Part shown: one piece after another, positions 1 to 13,199 of the stretch | Layout: the number at the start of each line of letters is the position of its first letter | How positions within the stretch are numbered: position 1 is the first letter of the stretch | The notes under the pieces: model-generated | What the model was told of the DNA's origin: nothing | Databases searched by the model: none | What the model saw: the letters and a program-made list of their open reading frames with translations, nothing else | Assembly: GCF_002443255.2 (NCBI RefSeq) | Contig: NW_019211455.1 | Location: forward strand, 39,063,014 to 39,127,013 | Reading direction: 5' to 3' | Origin: Varroa destructor | Taxonomy: Eukaryota > Arthropoda > Arachnida > Mesostigmata > Varroidae | DNA length: 64,000 nt | Translations under genes and position numbers: made by a program

Positions 1-30
<30 letters not shown>
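1..30 (+). repeat. (AT)n microsatellite at left edge
   Basis: An AT run with one C interruption; it may extend beyond the window. Confidence 0.9.
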
Positions 31-31
<1 letters not shown>

Positions 32-1399
32 AACTTTCGATTTATTTTGGGCTTTTCATATGCTTGTTTCACTGACGATTGGCTTCGTACGAAAGCCAGA
101 TAGAACCGAGCAATCGTAGATGGTATAAATATGATTATTATAACCTTTATTTCATTCTCGATCTCTCTAAGCTAAGACCTGAAGCAGAACCTTATAGCAA
201 GGCTTGTCGTAGAAGAAACAGCTGACGTCAAATATACGAAACCTTTGAAGCCCGGCAGCCGTGAAAGCGGTACGAAAAGTATGCGAAACCGAGCCGCCCT
301 TGTATTACAGCTGAAATATAGTAGCATCGTAAAGCAATCAAGCACGAAGCAGGTCACAGCTGAATGCAATGTGTGCTTGTATCTAAATAGGTGAAATGCA
401 CTCGTGACCACTTCTCGGTAAAGGCTGAAGGTATTCGTCAACAAAAGAGCAGGACGTCCTGACGCATCTCCTAAAGTTTTCGTCATGTCCCCCATAGTTC
501 CTTCCGATAGATCAAATCGAAGAATCATGTTGTCATTTACTGTGTGTGTGTTCACTGCACTGAAGTTGACGATAGACTGATTAGAAGCTGAAGCGATACC
601 CTAACTTTAATTTTATCGACCTAATGCGATCAGAGAACATGTCCTTAAAGGACGAGACTGTTACTCCTAGTTTTCCGCCAATACGTTTGGTACTTAAAGC
701 ATCAGATCCCAAGTGCCCTCACATTGCCTTCACGTCTCATAATAGATATGTTTAGATGTTGGTGTATGAATTCACTAATGCACTCCATCTACAACGGCGA
801 TAGATATTAACTTTATGGTATCAACTAATTGCGTGCTCAGTCATCAAATATATCAATTTCTAGTTGAAAAAGCATTTTCAATTTTTCAAATAGAACGAAG
901 GCTTTCGAAAATGAACCCGGATCATATGACCGGAAAGGCGGTGTAGGTATGGCGCAGGGTACCGACCTTTATTTCCTCTGACGACGACTGCACATGTACA
1001 AAATTATGAAGTATCCTATTCTGCACAGGTTCCAATAACACTTCACTCTCGTCTCTGAGATCACGGATCGTATAGTTTTTGTTTCATCTATAAGTTTTTT
1101 CCTGACAATTGGGGTGCGTTGTCGAGAACTGATTTCCTATTTGGCGTTTCGTGCAGTACGAACATTTGCATTTAGTGTTTAGTACTCGGTGTTATAGGTC
1201 GCACAATCAGATCTTCAACTTACGGAAGAACACACAATGATCGACGCCGTAAAAGGAACGTATCCTAAACCGAAGAAAAATCTGGCCTTGTAAATGATGA
1301 TGTTATCCTTAGCTGCCAGAGGACACTAGTAGACGTATGCGACGTATGCGCACTCATGAGTATACAATAGCATGCCGATAGCTTGCGAACACGTTTCTT
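31..1399. other. No gene seen
   Basis: AT-leaning single-copy-looking DNA. The 127-codon minus frame at 172-555 has no domain, repeat or splice context and is treated as chance. Confidence 0.6.
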
Positions 1400-1617
1400 T
1401 TCTTGTCTGCCACTTTCGCATTTGTTGTCGTCCCAATCAGGTCGGCGTGCTATCCTGGGGACGCTCCGAGGAGTCCCGTGGTTCCGTTCCGGCGATGTGC
1501 GATGCGCGGTTTTCGCGTTGTGGTAAGGGGGCTACTCGCTGACTCCTCTCCTCACACTCCTCTAAACCACCCACCTCTGTGTGCTGCTGCTGTTGTAACG
1601 TATTTGTGTGCCTTCTC

Positions 1618-1618
1618 C

Positions 1619-1677
<59 letters not shown>
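1618..1677 (+). repeat. (CAA)n(CAG)n compound microsatellite
   Basis: About ten CAA units are followed directly by about ten CAG units. It explains the poly-Asn/Ser and poly-Val/Ala frames on the two strands. Confidence 0.97.
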
Positions 1678-1678
<1 letters not shown>

Positions 1679-2483
1679 CGCCAATACCGTCGCCAGCACG
1701 ATCAGGTCGAAGTCGGCACTGAAGTAGTCACCGCAGCAGCAAAAACAGCGAAAAGCATAGCAGACTGCGGTGAGCGATCGCGCAGATCGATACCACCCCG
1801 ACACTGGGAATAGCGGCGGCGTAAGCTGCTAGCGCGACTGACGACGAGGACAACAACGATGTCTTCTGCTGCCGTCGCCGCCGCCGCTGCTGCTGCTGTT
1901 GCCGTTCGATTGTCGGTCGCTGGTTCGGCTGGTCGTTTGTCTGACTCAGTCTCTCTCACTCTGTTTGTGCTCGCTGTTCCCTGATTGAGAGCGTACGTAC
2001 ACTTATCGTCCTTTTCTCCTTGCCGTCCTACGACCACCGCCGCCGCCGCCGCCGGCAGCGGCCACAGTGAACAACAACAAAGCGGGCAAGCCGAGTAATC
2101 GGGTTCAATGTTCTTATGGGACGCGCGCGCACACTGTGCACACAGTCTGTTTCACTATTTCAGTCAGCAGTAACAGCGGCTGTAGCAAAAGTGTTGATTC
2201 CAGGACCAATGGCAGCTATGGCACTCTTTGGAGCTCGTTGAAGATCCTGAGCCCGCGCCCTGTTTGCCCGCGTACAACTCCACTAACAGCAACGGTAATG
2301 GCAACAACAGCAGCAGCAGCAATGGTGGCTGGCTGTGGCAGCACGCCGATAAAAACGCCCAATAGACCTCGACTACCGTCACACTACGTGTGTACGGTAC
2401 TACTTACTTGCCGCTGGCCTCGCTGTTGACGACGACGACGCTGCTGCTGCGGCCGCGGCCGTGGCCGTCGTCACGCCGTTCGG

Positions 2484-2486
<3 letters not shown>

Positions 2487-2519
<33 letters not shown>

Positions 2520-2522
2520 ACA
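2487..2522 (+). repeat. (CA)n microsatellite
   Basis: A nearly pure CA run with one interruption, in the GC-rich block. Confidence 0.97.
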
Positions 2523-2808
2523 TGTGCATGCATTCAGCCATAGTCCGATAGATACGAGAAGTACGAGAAGCTGTAGCACCACTTTCCTCTGACTCCCGAT
2601 TTGTCTCTGCGTTTTTCTACCGGTATGCGCGTATCTCGGTGTCTGAACATCTCCAAATGTTTGTGAACAATCCGTCGATTGAGAGAGTGAAACTGGAGAA
2701 TAGTTGTACAGAACAACATAAACATATATATACACTATACAGTATATCGGGAGTGGGGCGGGTGGGGTAGGGGGTCGACTTACACCAACGGTCCATGCTG
2801 TTTCCCAG

Positions 2809-2843
2809 GCGGCGGCGGCGGCGGCTGCTGCTGCTGCTGCTGT
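2809..2843 (+). repeat. (GGC)n(TGC)n microsatellite
   Basis: Six GGC-type units run into TGC units. On the minus strand they create the poly-Ala tract of the 212-codon frame at 2400-3038. Confidence 0.95.
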
Positions 2844-4706
2844 TACCGCTCTCCGGTATTTGTTGGCACTTGGCCCCGCCTCCACTGTTGACACCTGCCG
2901 TATTGCTACGTTATTTCGCCGTTCGATCACCACTGTAATCGATATAGAGCAATTCCTTGTAAAACGAACAAGACTAATGCATTTATAATCAGTAGCCGAC
3001 AAATACAGATGTGCCATCGATTCAGTGAAGACACACACGCAGTAACTATGTAGGGATATAGGCTTTGTAGTCCAGTCATTTGGTGGACGACATGATGGAA
3101 GAGCAGGGCTCGACTAGCGGGAAAACACAGGTTTTTCTAGATGTCTCTTAGTAACAAGGCTCCAGTATTTCATAGAGTTAATGATAATGATGAACAGTAA
3201 CAAGAGGCGAAATAAACAGTATGTTAGTGATTCCGTTAGTTCTCCGGTGACAAAAGTCGAATAGCCCGCTGAAAAATCTGTGCAGGCTGGACGCTACGAG
3301 AGCGTTTTTACGGCAACATCAATTAACGTTCGTGTAATAACAATGTCATTTACATAACTAGTTTATGATCTTTCACAACCTAGATCCGTAAGACGGTGCT
3401 ATAACCAATAGGACTTACATGCCGTTTGGGAGACGACAATCTTTCAATTATCGGCGTACCTTTCTTATACCTATAAGTGTACCCTTTGACTTAGCCACAC
3501 AAATGGATCACGGTGTTGCAATAAGTGTCAACGATACTGAAGCTTGTATGAGGAACAGCTGGGTGTCAACTATAGGAAAATGTCCAGTGTTGCTTCGGAT
3601 CGCGTTGTAAGCATGGAAAACTGTAAACGTAGACATCATTCTACAGGATTTTAGGAGAGGCTAGGAAGGATTTAGCTTATATACTTAAGATAAAATTTAT
3701 TGTCTCTACCCGATAAACGAAAATCTTTCTGTGTTACATTGCGTAAACTTTCCTTCTGTGACCCGTAGCAAAAAAAAACTACTATACTATGCATATCGCA
3801 TATTCTGCCAGACTGCTCACGCTATTTTCAATGAATTGCCATCTTGAAAAAAATATTGCCAAGTTTACGGCCCAGATGAACACCTGTTGATTTCAATAGA
3901 GGCAGCAACCAAAACTAATGTAATTATTGTGGTATTAGCACACATTTTATGCAAAGTTTTACTCTAACAAAGGAGAGAAATACATCCACCTTTGTGGTAC
4001 TGAAGCATGAAAACTATTACCTGAGAAATAAGATCTCGAGACGCAAATGGTTCTTTGAAAACAACAGGTGCGCCTTATTTAATAGTTTGGATTTCCATCG
4101 AGATTTTGCAGTTTCTATGACATCTACATAGGAGCACCGCATGTGACTGGATTTTATCATAAGCGTTTTGGATGACTCATAAGAATCATAGATATTCGAT
4201 TGTACACGACAGTTTCCCGTGTTCCTTCCTTTGACGTTGTCATAACAGATCCACTAGGTCACTATAATCACCATCGAGTGGCTGGTATCAATTTGTAGCA
4301 AAGAAAAGATTCCCGGAGTACCGGAAAATTACTTAGCACGTTTGTGATAAATTCGTGGTCTGACGTTTGAAAGTGGGGAAAACTACAGCAACACTGAGCA
4401 TATAAATCTATATCTATGTCCGTATAGTTCAGATACAGATCTGTAGTTATTATTATTATTGCTCCCTCGGCTTCCTCCTTTGACTTATCTTTCCCGCTCT
4501 TATTGTATTGACCTGCTGCATATACATGCACATGATATAGATACGGCGAAGTATTACATTGTATTGGCCCTATTAGGCTGTATCGACGCCGTTGTTTTCC
4601 GGCCGGCGCAGTGCCATTGTTGGAAAGTCGCGTCGAAGTGCGTGATGCCAAAAGACAGAGATTCGAGAGAGAACTGGGCAGAAATGAGATGCTGGGGGCT
4701 ATTTTA

Positions 4707-4732
4707 TGTGTGTGTGTGTGTGTGTGTGTGTG
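4707..4732 (+). repeat. (TG)n microsatellite
   Basis: A pure TG run. It yields CVCVC/VCVCV peptides in the overlapping frames. Confidence 0.97.
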
Positions 4733-5679
4733 CCGGTCCCAGCCTATATATGCTGTTGTGTGCAGGTGTCTTTCTATCGTCTTCGTTGTTCTTTGCTGTC
4801 TTTGTCTGTATTTCATCCGTATTCATCGAATTTGGCCGTCATATAAGGGCAAAATAGTCTTAGATCTGCATGGCAGGCAGAAAACAACAAGATCTCGGAC
4901 AGAATGTATCAAGCTGGGGTGCTGTCAACGTACGAGAGACACACATCAGGCTGTCAAACTGCTTTTAGACAAACGCTGGAAGCAAACGAAGAGACGATTG
5001 CTGTAGAACGGCGACGAGAGAAAAAAGGCGCGTCAGCGCCAAGACGCCACAACAAACACGCTGATCAACGACAGGGCTGGGAACAAGGCAAATTCAAGAG
5101 ACCGACGAGGCGGCGGTCAAAATCCAGATGATAGAAGCAGGAACAATCGAAGGAGAAAAAGAGCGAGAATCGAGAATTACAGTTGAACGTAAAAAACGAA
5201 AAGCTGTCATTACGTGTTAGTCGCACAGGAAGCAAGCATGCGCACGAGGAGACGTTGTCGCAGTGTTATTGCCTTCGCCGTCAGCACCAACTAGCCGTTC
5301 GCTTGCTTATGGCCCTTTTGAGCTGAGTAACTTGAAATAGTGCGCTGCGAGGTACTCTTAAGCCTGCGCGACAGTTGCAAGCCCAACAGGCAGACGAAGT
5401 TGGAAGCTGAACCGGCTGTAAAGGTGAGTGAAGAAGCATGGCTTGACTCCTCACCGTCCACCTCTTCTCCGATGTGGATTGTCCTCTATAAGTTGCTGTC
5501 CGAATGTCGGTAGGCGTGTGAATATGCTTTTCAATAGACTGTGGTAATATGGGCTGCCTATCTATCTCCGCTGAAGGTCCGATCAACCACATCGAAAAAT
5601 GATGCCGACGGCTAGACATTACTATTGCTGTTAGTGCGGCCATATTGAATTTCAAAGCGTGTAATCCATCGTTCCTTTT

Positions 5680-6072
5680 TTGGCTTTTCAAAAACTACTT
5701 AACGGTCATGAAACTGTTATCATTCACTGCTCTGGAAATGGACCAGGATACCTTATTGTTTCTATAGGTGCCTCTATGCTGCGCCTACAGCAGGGAGGCG
5801 GTCGAAATCGAAGAAGTATCAACTACAGACATACAGCCTGCACGAATTTTATAAGTATCGAGCCTAAATGTCTTTATTCCCTTCGCTGGCTTAGGCTACT
5901 AGATATGACGCAACTACAGCTTCCGTATAAAATGGGTTTGAAAGTTAACGGGATATGCGCCATTTTAGACCGAGAGGTGTCATCAACAGGTGAAATAATT
6001 AACGATTTGTTGCTATCCAAGAGGACACCCAAGCTGTTTGAGCAGTTACTCAACCTCATGACAAAAAGCTGA
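5680..6072 (+). CDS. Unrecognised 130-codon open frame
   Basis: This is the longest open frame in the left flank that is not built from simple repeats. It begins from a TTG, so no ATG supports the full length. The second half (DREVSSTGEIINDLLLSKRT, then LFEQLLNLM) is protein-like. There are no clear splice sites and no recognised domain. It may be chance. Confidence 0.13.
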   Translation: MAFQKLLNGHETVIIHCSGNGPGYLIVSIGASMLRLQQGGGRNRRSINYRHTACTNFISIEPKCLYSLRWLRLLDMTQLQLPYKMGLKVNGICAILDREVSSTGEIINDLLLSKRTPKLFEQLLNLMTKS

Positions 6073-6912
6073 TATTCTACAATGTCAAAGTCGCAATATT
6101 GTTTTAGAATAATACTTTTTACATTGTACATTGGCTTTCAGATTACGAAGCAGACTTTAAAAGCTTTAGCTAAATATTGACGTATTAGCAAAATTTTAAG
6201 CGAAGTTGCCATTCTTTAAGGAAATCCTTACTGATCTTCTTGCGTCCCCACCTTATTGTCAAACGCACGGTTCCACCCGTATAGATGTGTATTTACAGAA
6301 AAAAAAAAATTTTGGACAAGATTATTTTCGAAATCGCCAAACCCTCACTACCGATCCACGGGATTGTACAGCTTTCTCATCACCTAGCTCATCGCTAGGT
6401 ATAGAGACCCGGTCATGGCATTACCTTAAAATGTCCCAAGATCTTCCACGATACATTGGCTTCGTTGGATACCCGAGAAAGCTGTGGCACACCAACTGAA
6501 GCGAGTATAATAAAATAATCAAATACAGAAAATTTTACCGTCTAAAAGATACGTAGTATGAGAATTTTTTTTTTTAGGTTAGCAACGATTTTTCTTAGCA
6601 CTTATGTGTACCTAGATTTTTCTAGTTGATGTAGACCCACAACGATTTCGCTCGATAGAGCACTCCAGCATAAAATGCACGGGCCAGCAACTATGTTTTA
6701 GGGGTTACTATGTGCGGTCTTGAAATACCACTCTTGATCGTTGTGGCAAGGGATATTCCATTGGCCACCTGGGGCTGCTTGGTTGAGGCTGACGTTTGCA
6801 AGACTAACCGTAATTTATTACACTTTAGTTGACGCTGATATCTTTCTTCCTGTTGCTAATCAGCCAGTTGTTTGTTGCTAGAAAAAGAGCATATATTGTA
6901 CTCAGCCTGTTT

Positions 6913-6916
<4 letters not shown>

Positions 6917-6943
<27 letters not shown>

Positions 6944-6945
6944 TT
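6917..6945 (+). repeat. Long poly-T tract
   Basis: A T-run of over 25 bases with one interruption near its start. It could be the reverse complement of a poly-A tail of an old retroposed copy, but no flanking duplication or recognisable body was found. Confidence 0.85.
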
Positions 6946-8671
6946 GATACAAGGTTAGATTGATATGTTCAATGAAAACAGTTATTGTCCTCACAAGCGC
7001 TTTTATGACCGACATCTATTCCTAGATTATTCTTCCGCCTAAACGTTAGGTATTCTTCATTATGTAGAAATAATCCAGAGTCATTGAAATTGTCCGAAGA
7101 TACTGACGTCGACATCATCGAGTGATAATAACTAGCAAGGGTTAGGCAGAATATACGAGTTCGAAATAATTTTTCTCAACATCCTGGCTTCAGCTGTATT
7201 TGGGTTGCTTAAAAAGACCTTTCACACTACACCTTGTGCGATGTAACCCATTAGACCATCTGCGTACGTAAAAGTAAAGCTGGACAGACCGTAACTATTG
7301 ACGCTGTTTTTCATCCCTTACGCTATTTTAAATAGGCAACGGTCATAGCGAATGGGCGACGCAGTTAATAAGTTAGTTACTATTGTTGTTTTTTTTTTAC
7401 TAATGCCCTTGCATCAATACAGTTCGAATTGGAAGTTACCTCAAGTCAATGTAAAGAGCTTCCCGCAATATGTACGTTTTGCTTTAAACTGGAAAGGATT
7501 AGTGGCACCTAGCTAGTTTATTGAAGCGGTAAAATGTCAGATAAACTTAAATGAACATTATGAAAGCGACTGTAGTAATAGTCTTGGTGTTTCATCGTCG
7601 GCAGTCCTTTAAAAAAAATAACAGCAGTGACACCGGTTAAGCTGCTGCGTATTGTCTAGGGTAAGCATACGTCCGTATATACGTATCTATCTGGGGTAAG
7701 AGTGCAAGTCTAGCTTTTTTTCCTCTTTACAAAACAATTGCTCTAGATTTTCTAACACGTAGTTATTGCGATGCTTTTAAAATCACGTTGTTTGTTTTTC
7801 GGTGGCGATTTCACTGATTCCCGTTAGTCATTTTCCCGAGAGAAGAAAGATGTCCCTAGAAAAAGAAGAAAAATCAGTTCAGCCATCCCCGAACCAACTC
7901 TAATTCTGCTATGTTATTGAACGTTATCAAATAAAAGACACACACCCATTCGAAGATATGACGACACCCCCTATCAAGTTGTTACGTCATTGAAAAACGC
8001 AGCGAAAGAATTGGCGAGCATCTTTTCAATGGACAAAAAAATAAATTGTCGCTGAATAAAGAAGGGAATGCGACGTAAAAAAGGGGCAGATAGTTGTCAC
8101 AATGAGGCCGTGCAGATGCCACCCGCATCATCGCTGCTGCTGACGATGACGATGTAAATCCTATGCATATTCGTACTTTATTGATAAATATGTATTCAAC
8201 TGAAGGCAAGCGGCGGAATCCTACCGTTCAATAACAACAATAAGATGACCGGCCGCAATAGTTCGCTACATTGTTGAATATTAATCGCATTACCGCCTTG
8301 CCAGACCATCACATTTTTCCTCGATACTCACGGATCCCCATTCCAGCAGCAGCAGGCTTCTAAACCGCTTTAAATACATTCATACAAGATACTTGAAATT
8401 TTCCGGAACCACGAGGCAGGATTTTGACTAGCACAACGGCCGTCAGGGCAGGAGGAGCGAAGTCCAAAAGGAGAGCTGATTTAGATAGATTTATATTAGT
8501 GTTCCGCACGGTCCCGCCCTAACGGCGACATTAGTAGGCAAGCAAAAACAGCATGAATAAGTGCAAAGGTGTCTCCTTCTCTATTATTGCGTAATACAAT
8601 TAGAAGCAATGCATGGATAAGAAACAAAGGAGTCGGTGGCTTATTCTGAACGCAAATACGACGATTCGAGT

Positions 8672-8740
8672 GGGAACTCGATGAAAAAATCGAAGCTATA
8701 CGCACCTAAATACCCACTCAATATTTTTGAAAAGACAAAC
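8672..8740 (+). repeat. Dispersed direct repeat, copy 1
   Basis: This 69-base segment aligns without gaps to 9762-9830 (offset 1090), with a few substitutions. Shared blocks include AAAAATCGAAGCTATACGCAC, of which 20 are AAAATCGAAGCTATACGCAC. Function unknown. Confidence 0.85.
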
Positions 8741-9761
8741 TGTGACAAACTACTGGACTCCTATGCTGTGTGCATGTCTGTCACTTGCAATCAGCTTGCA
8801 AGCCCCCCAGACATGCACACCAAATTTCTTTAGTAGAATAAATACGAACTTCAACTAGAGGTGCTGTCGGGAGCGGTACAGGAAGAAGCTCTGTACACAC
8901 CTTAGTCCATGAAGTTTTTAATGTGTCTACTCCAGCAAAATACACGAGATGCTTCCCCGATGAACTGGTATTATTACTACAGTCCATATAAAGCATACAA
9001 CGTTTAGATGGTCATAGCGTTTTTGCTATTTATCTATTTACTTTGATGTGTTTTTCTTTCATGCGTGTGTGTGCCGACATTATGTAACAGAAGTTTCATC
9101 TCTTGCAAAAAATAATTATAAATATAATAATATGTTCTCCTCCTACCCCTTCTGCTATTCTAGCTTGATGCCGTACAAATGAATAGCCCTTCCCAAGCAC
9201 TAGGAGGAAAAACTGGTTTCGGCATTGGGCTGCTTCAGGACCGCTGGTTACTGCAATTGCAGTGCTTTTATTCGCTACGGCTGTATCATGCATTATGTCT
9301 GTATCGATCTATGTATGTGTATGTGCATGTGAAAGAAGAAAGAAATTAAGTTCGAGAACGACGGACAAAAAAGCGAGAAGACAAACATGGGATATATAGC
9401 TAATATATAATGATAGCCGTGTGTTCTACGACATGCCCCAGCACCAATAACAGCAGGCGCGAGAAGGTTTATACATTATGAACTTCTGCCGGTTTTATCG
9501 TCGTTTTAGCCGTTGCTGCCGCTGTTATATTAAAATTCTGATAGTGGACAGTGCACAGCAGGCGTTCACTTAGACAAAAAAAAAATCGATTCAAGGCAAA
9601 AAAAGGCCCGGCCGGAGCCGAGCAAAAGATACTGACTGTATTAGGTGGATGAACGGACGGCGGAAAGTCGAGGCGATGGTACAAACAAAGAGAGCGCGGC
9701 CTGAATCAGCATCCAGCCGCAACGGCGTCGGCACAGGGCACCGATGATTCTATCCCGCGAT

Positions 9762-9830
9762 ATGAACTAGATGGAAAAATCGAAGCTATACGCACGTAGA
9801 TATCTACTCAATATTTCTGAAAAGATAAAC
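9762..9830 (+). repeat. Dispersed direct repeat, copy 2
   Basis: This is the partner of 8672-8740. The ends do not show inverted repeats. Either a local segmental duplication with decay or two copies of one short element would explain it. Confidence 0.85.
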
Positions 9831-12800
9831 TATAATGAAAACGCAATGGAGCAAAAGATATCCACAGTGGTCGCTTAACGAGCGTTTCCAACGGTGCGTC
9901 CAGGTAGCGGCCCGTGAATTTTTGCGAGCAAATACGTACGCGCTGTAAATGGATAGTCGGTACCTAATAGACCTGTACGAAATTACTGAAATGCGCGCTC
10001 TTTTCTTGACTATTGATATTTTCCTTCCTCCAGTCCTCGTTTCTGCTGTTTGTCCTCGCTAAATACTGAACCGTTGCAATTGACTTTCCGCGGTGGAAAA
10101 GGATATTCAGTGTCTTCGTTATCGTCAACGGCATCAACGTACGACAGTAATATCTCACGGGCTCGTATGCCTGTCATGATTATTTCCGAGACAGCGTCTG
10201 CACATATCTATTTTGCCATTATTTAGATTGAGAACTCAAATCTTTGGATTTATTCGTAGCTGATATTTATTGAGCGAAACAATTGACTCTCGAGGTCGTG
10301 TTCATTTAAGAGCTTCTTTACACATCTTCACGTTATGCAAAAGAGGGCGACGAAACATTTTTGTTTAGTCGATTATGTACTGAAGAATACACGTCACAAC
10401 AGCTCTCTGTATTCAGACTCTCGCAAATTACTGACAAAGAAGGTATCCGAAGATGCAGGAATCTATTCGTCGAAATTCGCCTATCTACGATAAACCCCGT
10501 TTGTGTTCCATTACATCGTTTCAGAGAAAGTAGTGTGTTTTATTATAGCAGATTTCCTTTAAAAACAATAGACATACGTCTTTTATGGTCTTTACCATTC
10601 CAATACGATTGTCTTTATGAAAATTATGCAGTAACCCATTGCTATACGTAGAAGATTCCGCTTCACTGGGCACATTTTTACAATATAACTCAAATGAAAT
10701 TGCAAAAAATGGCAGATTAATAATGAAAGACATCGTATATTCCTATATTTATCTAATAAAAACCACCACTGGTGAGTGTTATGTTTTGTCAATGGAGAGG
10801 CCGTTGGATACAGGCTGTCATGCTTTACAAATGAACATGTCTATAGTGCGCAATAAACCCTAAAAGGCTGCTGAAGAAGCTGGACACGTTCGGAGTCTCC
10901 TTTTGTCTGAAGCTTAATAATTGAAGCAAAAACCTTTCTCGTATAGGTCAAACGTAGTCTTCTACTTATATAGAACGACAGATAACGAAGATGACACTAG
11001 CAGAAACTCTCTATCCGGTCAATTTCCGGCGTCGTTTTAAAAAAAAGCAGCAGACGTAAATATATACACCGGGTGGTTAAGAATATATGTTCACTAGCTA
11101 TCATCGGGCACCGTGAATATACTCATTCGAGTGCTTCCTCTAGCGGAAGCCATGAAAAATTCTCCATCCCTTATCGTGCGTGTAAACCAACTAAGCCAAG
11201 ATACGCTTCTAAGTAAAACGTACAATGTCGCAAAAACGACGCCAGCACGACCCATTAGATTATGACCCGCTACCGTATACCTTTTACATCCGAAAAAAAT
11301 AGGCACGATTGGCATAGTCTTATACAACATAGCTACAATAAATAACCAGCGGAGGCGTACTGTTTAAGCCTAAGTGAGAGCGTTACCAGGACATAGTTTC
11401 CTCTTATTTAAGCTAATAAAGCGGCGTCTAGCAAACGGAGCAAGCATTTTCTAACATACACTATATACAATCAATTAAAAAAAAAAGTATGATGGGCTGC
11501 ATATTTTCCATTACATTGTAACTACGGTTAAGATTACTAATTAAGATGTACTTGTTATGAACTTGAAATAGCGATTTATAAAGTCCGTTTTATACAACCG
11601 ACGGGGAGTGTTAGTTTAAGTATTGTGTTTCCCAGATACCAATGATGTAGGAGACAGAATAACAATGTTTTATTGTTGACCCACGGCTGCGACACATATA
11701 GGCATGTATGAAAGTATGCTCGATTTTTGTTAACTGGGTTACACGATTTCACAGTACACGGGCTGAGCTGAATCAACTGGGTAACGTAAATGACAATTCT
11801 GAGAGGCATACTTAGCTAACCCAATATATTCTATGTAAAACTCGAAGGAAAGTTGCTTCGGAGTTTCTTTGCTTAGGCGTTTTTATTGGAGCAATATAAC
11901 ACACATGTTTGCCCTTTATCAGTATATTTTAAGTTTGTGATAGATACAATTAAAGTTGAACAACTAACAATTTCAGTACGAGAAACATGCACTTCGGGGA
12001 GCAAACCCAAAGCCCTTTCACTCTAAGGATATGAAGTCTTTACTCAAACAATAAAAAACAAATTTTATAGCATTACAAAAAAAAAATTACGTAATTCGTC
12101 ATAGAGGCACTTGCTCAGAACAAATTCAAGCTTCCTAACTAGCTGCAAAAAAGATTGCCTATCACTTCTCAAAATTTTTCTACAAATAAAGATTGGTTAG
12201 CCGGCCAATCCTTATTTTGACGGTGCGAATTTCATTATATTTTTACTTTTATTTTCGATGACTAATACCGTTTCAAAAATACACGATTTTCACTCCATAT
12301 TAACTGAGTTTCCCTTTTTTGAGCGTATAATCTCTCGTACTTGTATTTAGCAGGTGCTGTATTGATCAGCGCACGACGCTACACTGTCATTTGTCGATAT
12401 AATTTAACGTTGGCTTGACATACGTTTTAACTTTTAACTAGGAAATTCGGCACGCCTTTTCTCTATTTTTATTTGGTACTTACTTGTCAGAGGTCTAGAG
12501 AAAAAGATGCGTTCTAGCATGATTATTGTTGGCCTGGTTTGAATGGCCGTTGCAATACAACATACTTACTCCTCATACCTGAGGGTATGGACGGTCCTTG
12601 AAATGACCTTACGGTATAATGAAGCACGCCGTTAAGTTGTTCCTCCTTCAGTAGCGTCTAAAGCAAGAACCTCTCGACAACCTAGGACAATTGTCATATT
12701 GTCAGCCTGTTCGTTACAAAGCAAACTAGACGAAAGCATATTTACGACTATGAGTTAGGTGCTCTGTGTCGTAACAAAGGGCAAGCTTGTGATACTGATT

Positions 12801-13173
12801 TAGTTAGAAGGGAACTTAAGTTAGAGCCTTTGTTGAGCTTTTGTTCAATCGCTTGCTCAGGTTTTAGTCCCTGTAGTTGATGATGATTTTTAACCATTTT
12901 ATAGTTTTAAGTGATCCGAGTAAAACCGGATCAATACAAAGCTGACTTCAAACTATGAACATAACTTAATGCCTATTGGCATGTTTAATACTGTCAACTT
13001 GAACCGAACGGCGTTTGATTTTAAAAACTGTTTTCTTTTTATTTTTTGCGCGTCGTAAGAAGTCTTCTATGTGAAAATGGCGGACGTAACAGACTCTAAA
13101 AGCCTATTAACCACCGTGTCAGGACTTGTTAAATCAGACATTTTTATAAAATTTCGCATACATTGAATAGTAA

Positions 13174-13199
13174 TAGTAGCAGTAGTAGTAGTAGTAGTG
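13174..13199 (+). repeat. (AGT)n microsatellite
   Basis: About eight AGT-type units with one AGC variant. Confidence 0.9.

Larger units (their letters stand above)
1400..2900. promoter_or_regulatory. GC/CpG-rich trinucleotide-repeat block, possible promoter or 5'UTR
   Basis: This block is richer in G+C and CpG than the surrounding DNA. It holds a CAA/CAG run, CGC runs, a CA run and mixed GGC/GCT repeats. Open frames here are repeat translations (poly-Asn/Ser, poly-Ala, poly-Val) on both strands and are not credible genes. In arthropods such blocks often mark promoters or long 5'UTRs of developmental genes. No splice donor or protein start identifies a gene here. Confidence 0.3.
2901..8671. 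other. No recognised gene; scattered chance frames
   Basis: It holds a TG repeat (4.7 kb), a poly-T tract (6.9 kb) and a mildly GC-rich stretch at 4.85-5.5 kb with frames on both strands. None shows conserved motifs. The frame at 5680-6072 is listed separately. Confidence 0.5.

Noticed and set aside
2400..3038. 212-codon minus-strand frame
   Set aside because: Much of it is translated microsatellite (Ala, Cys/Val runs), with no domain.
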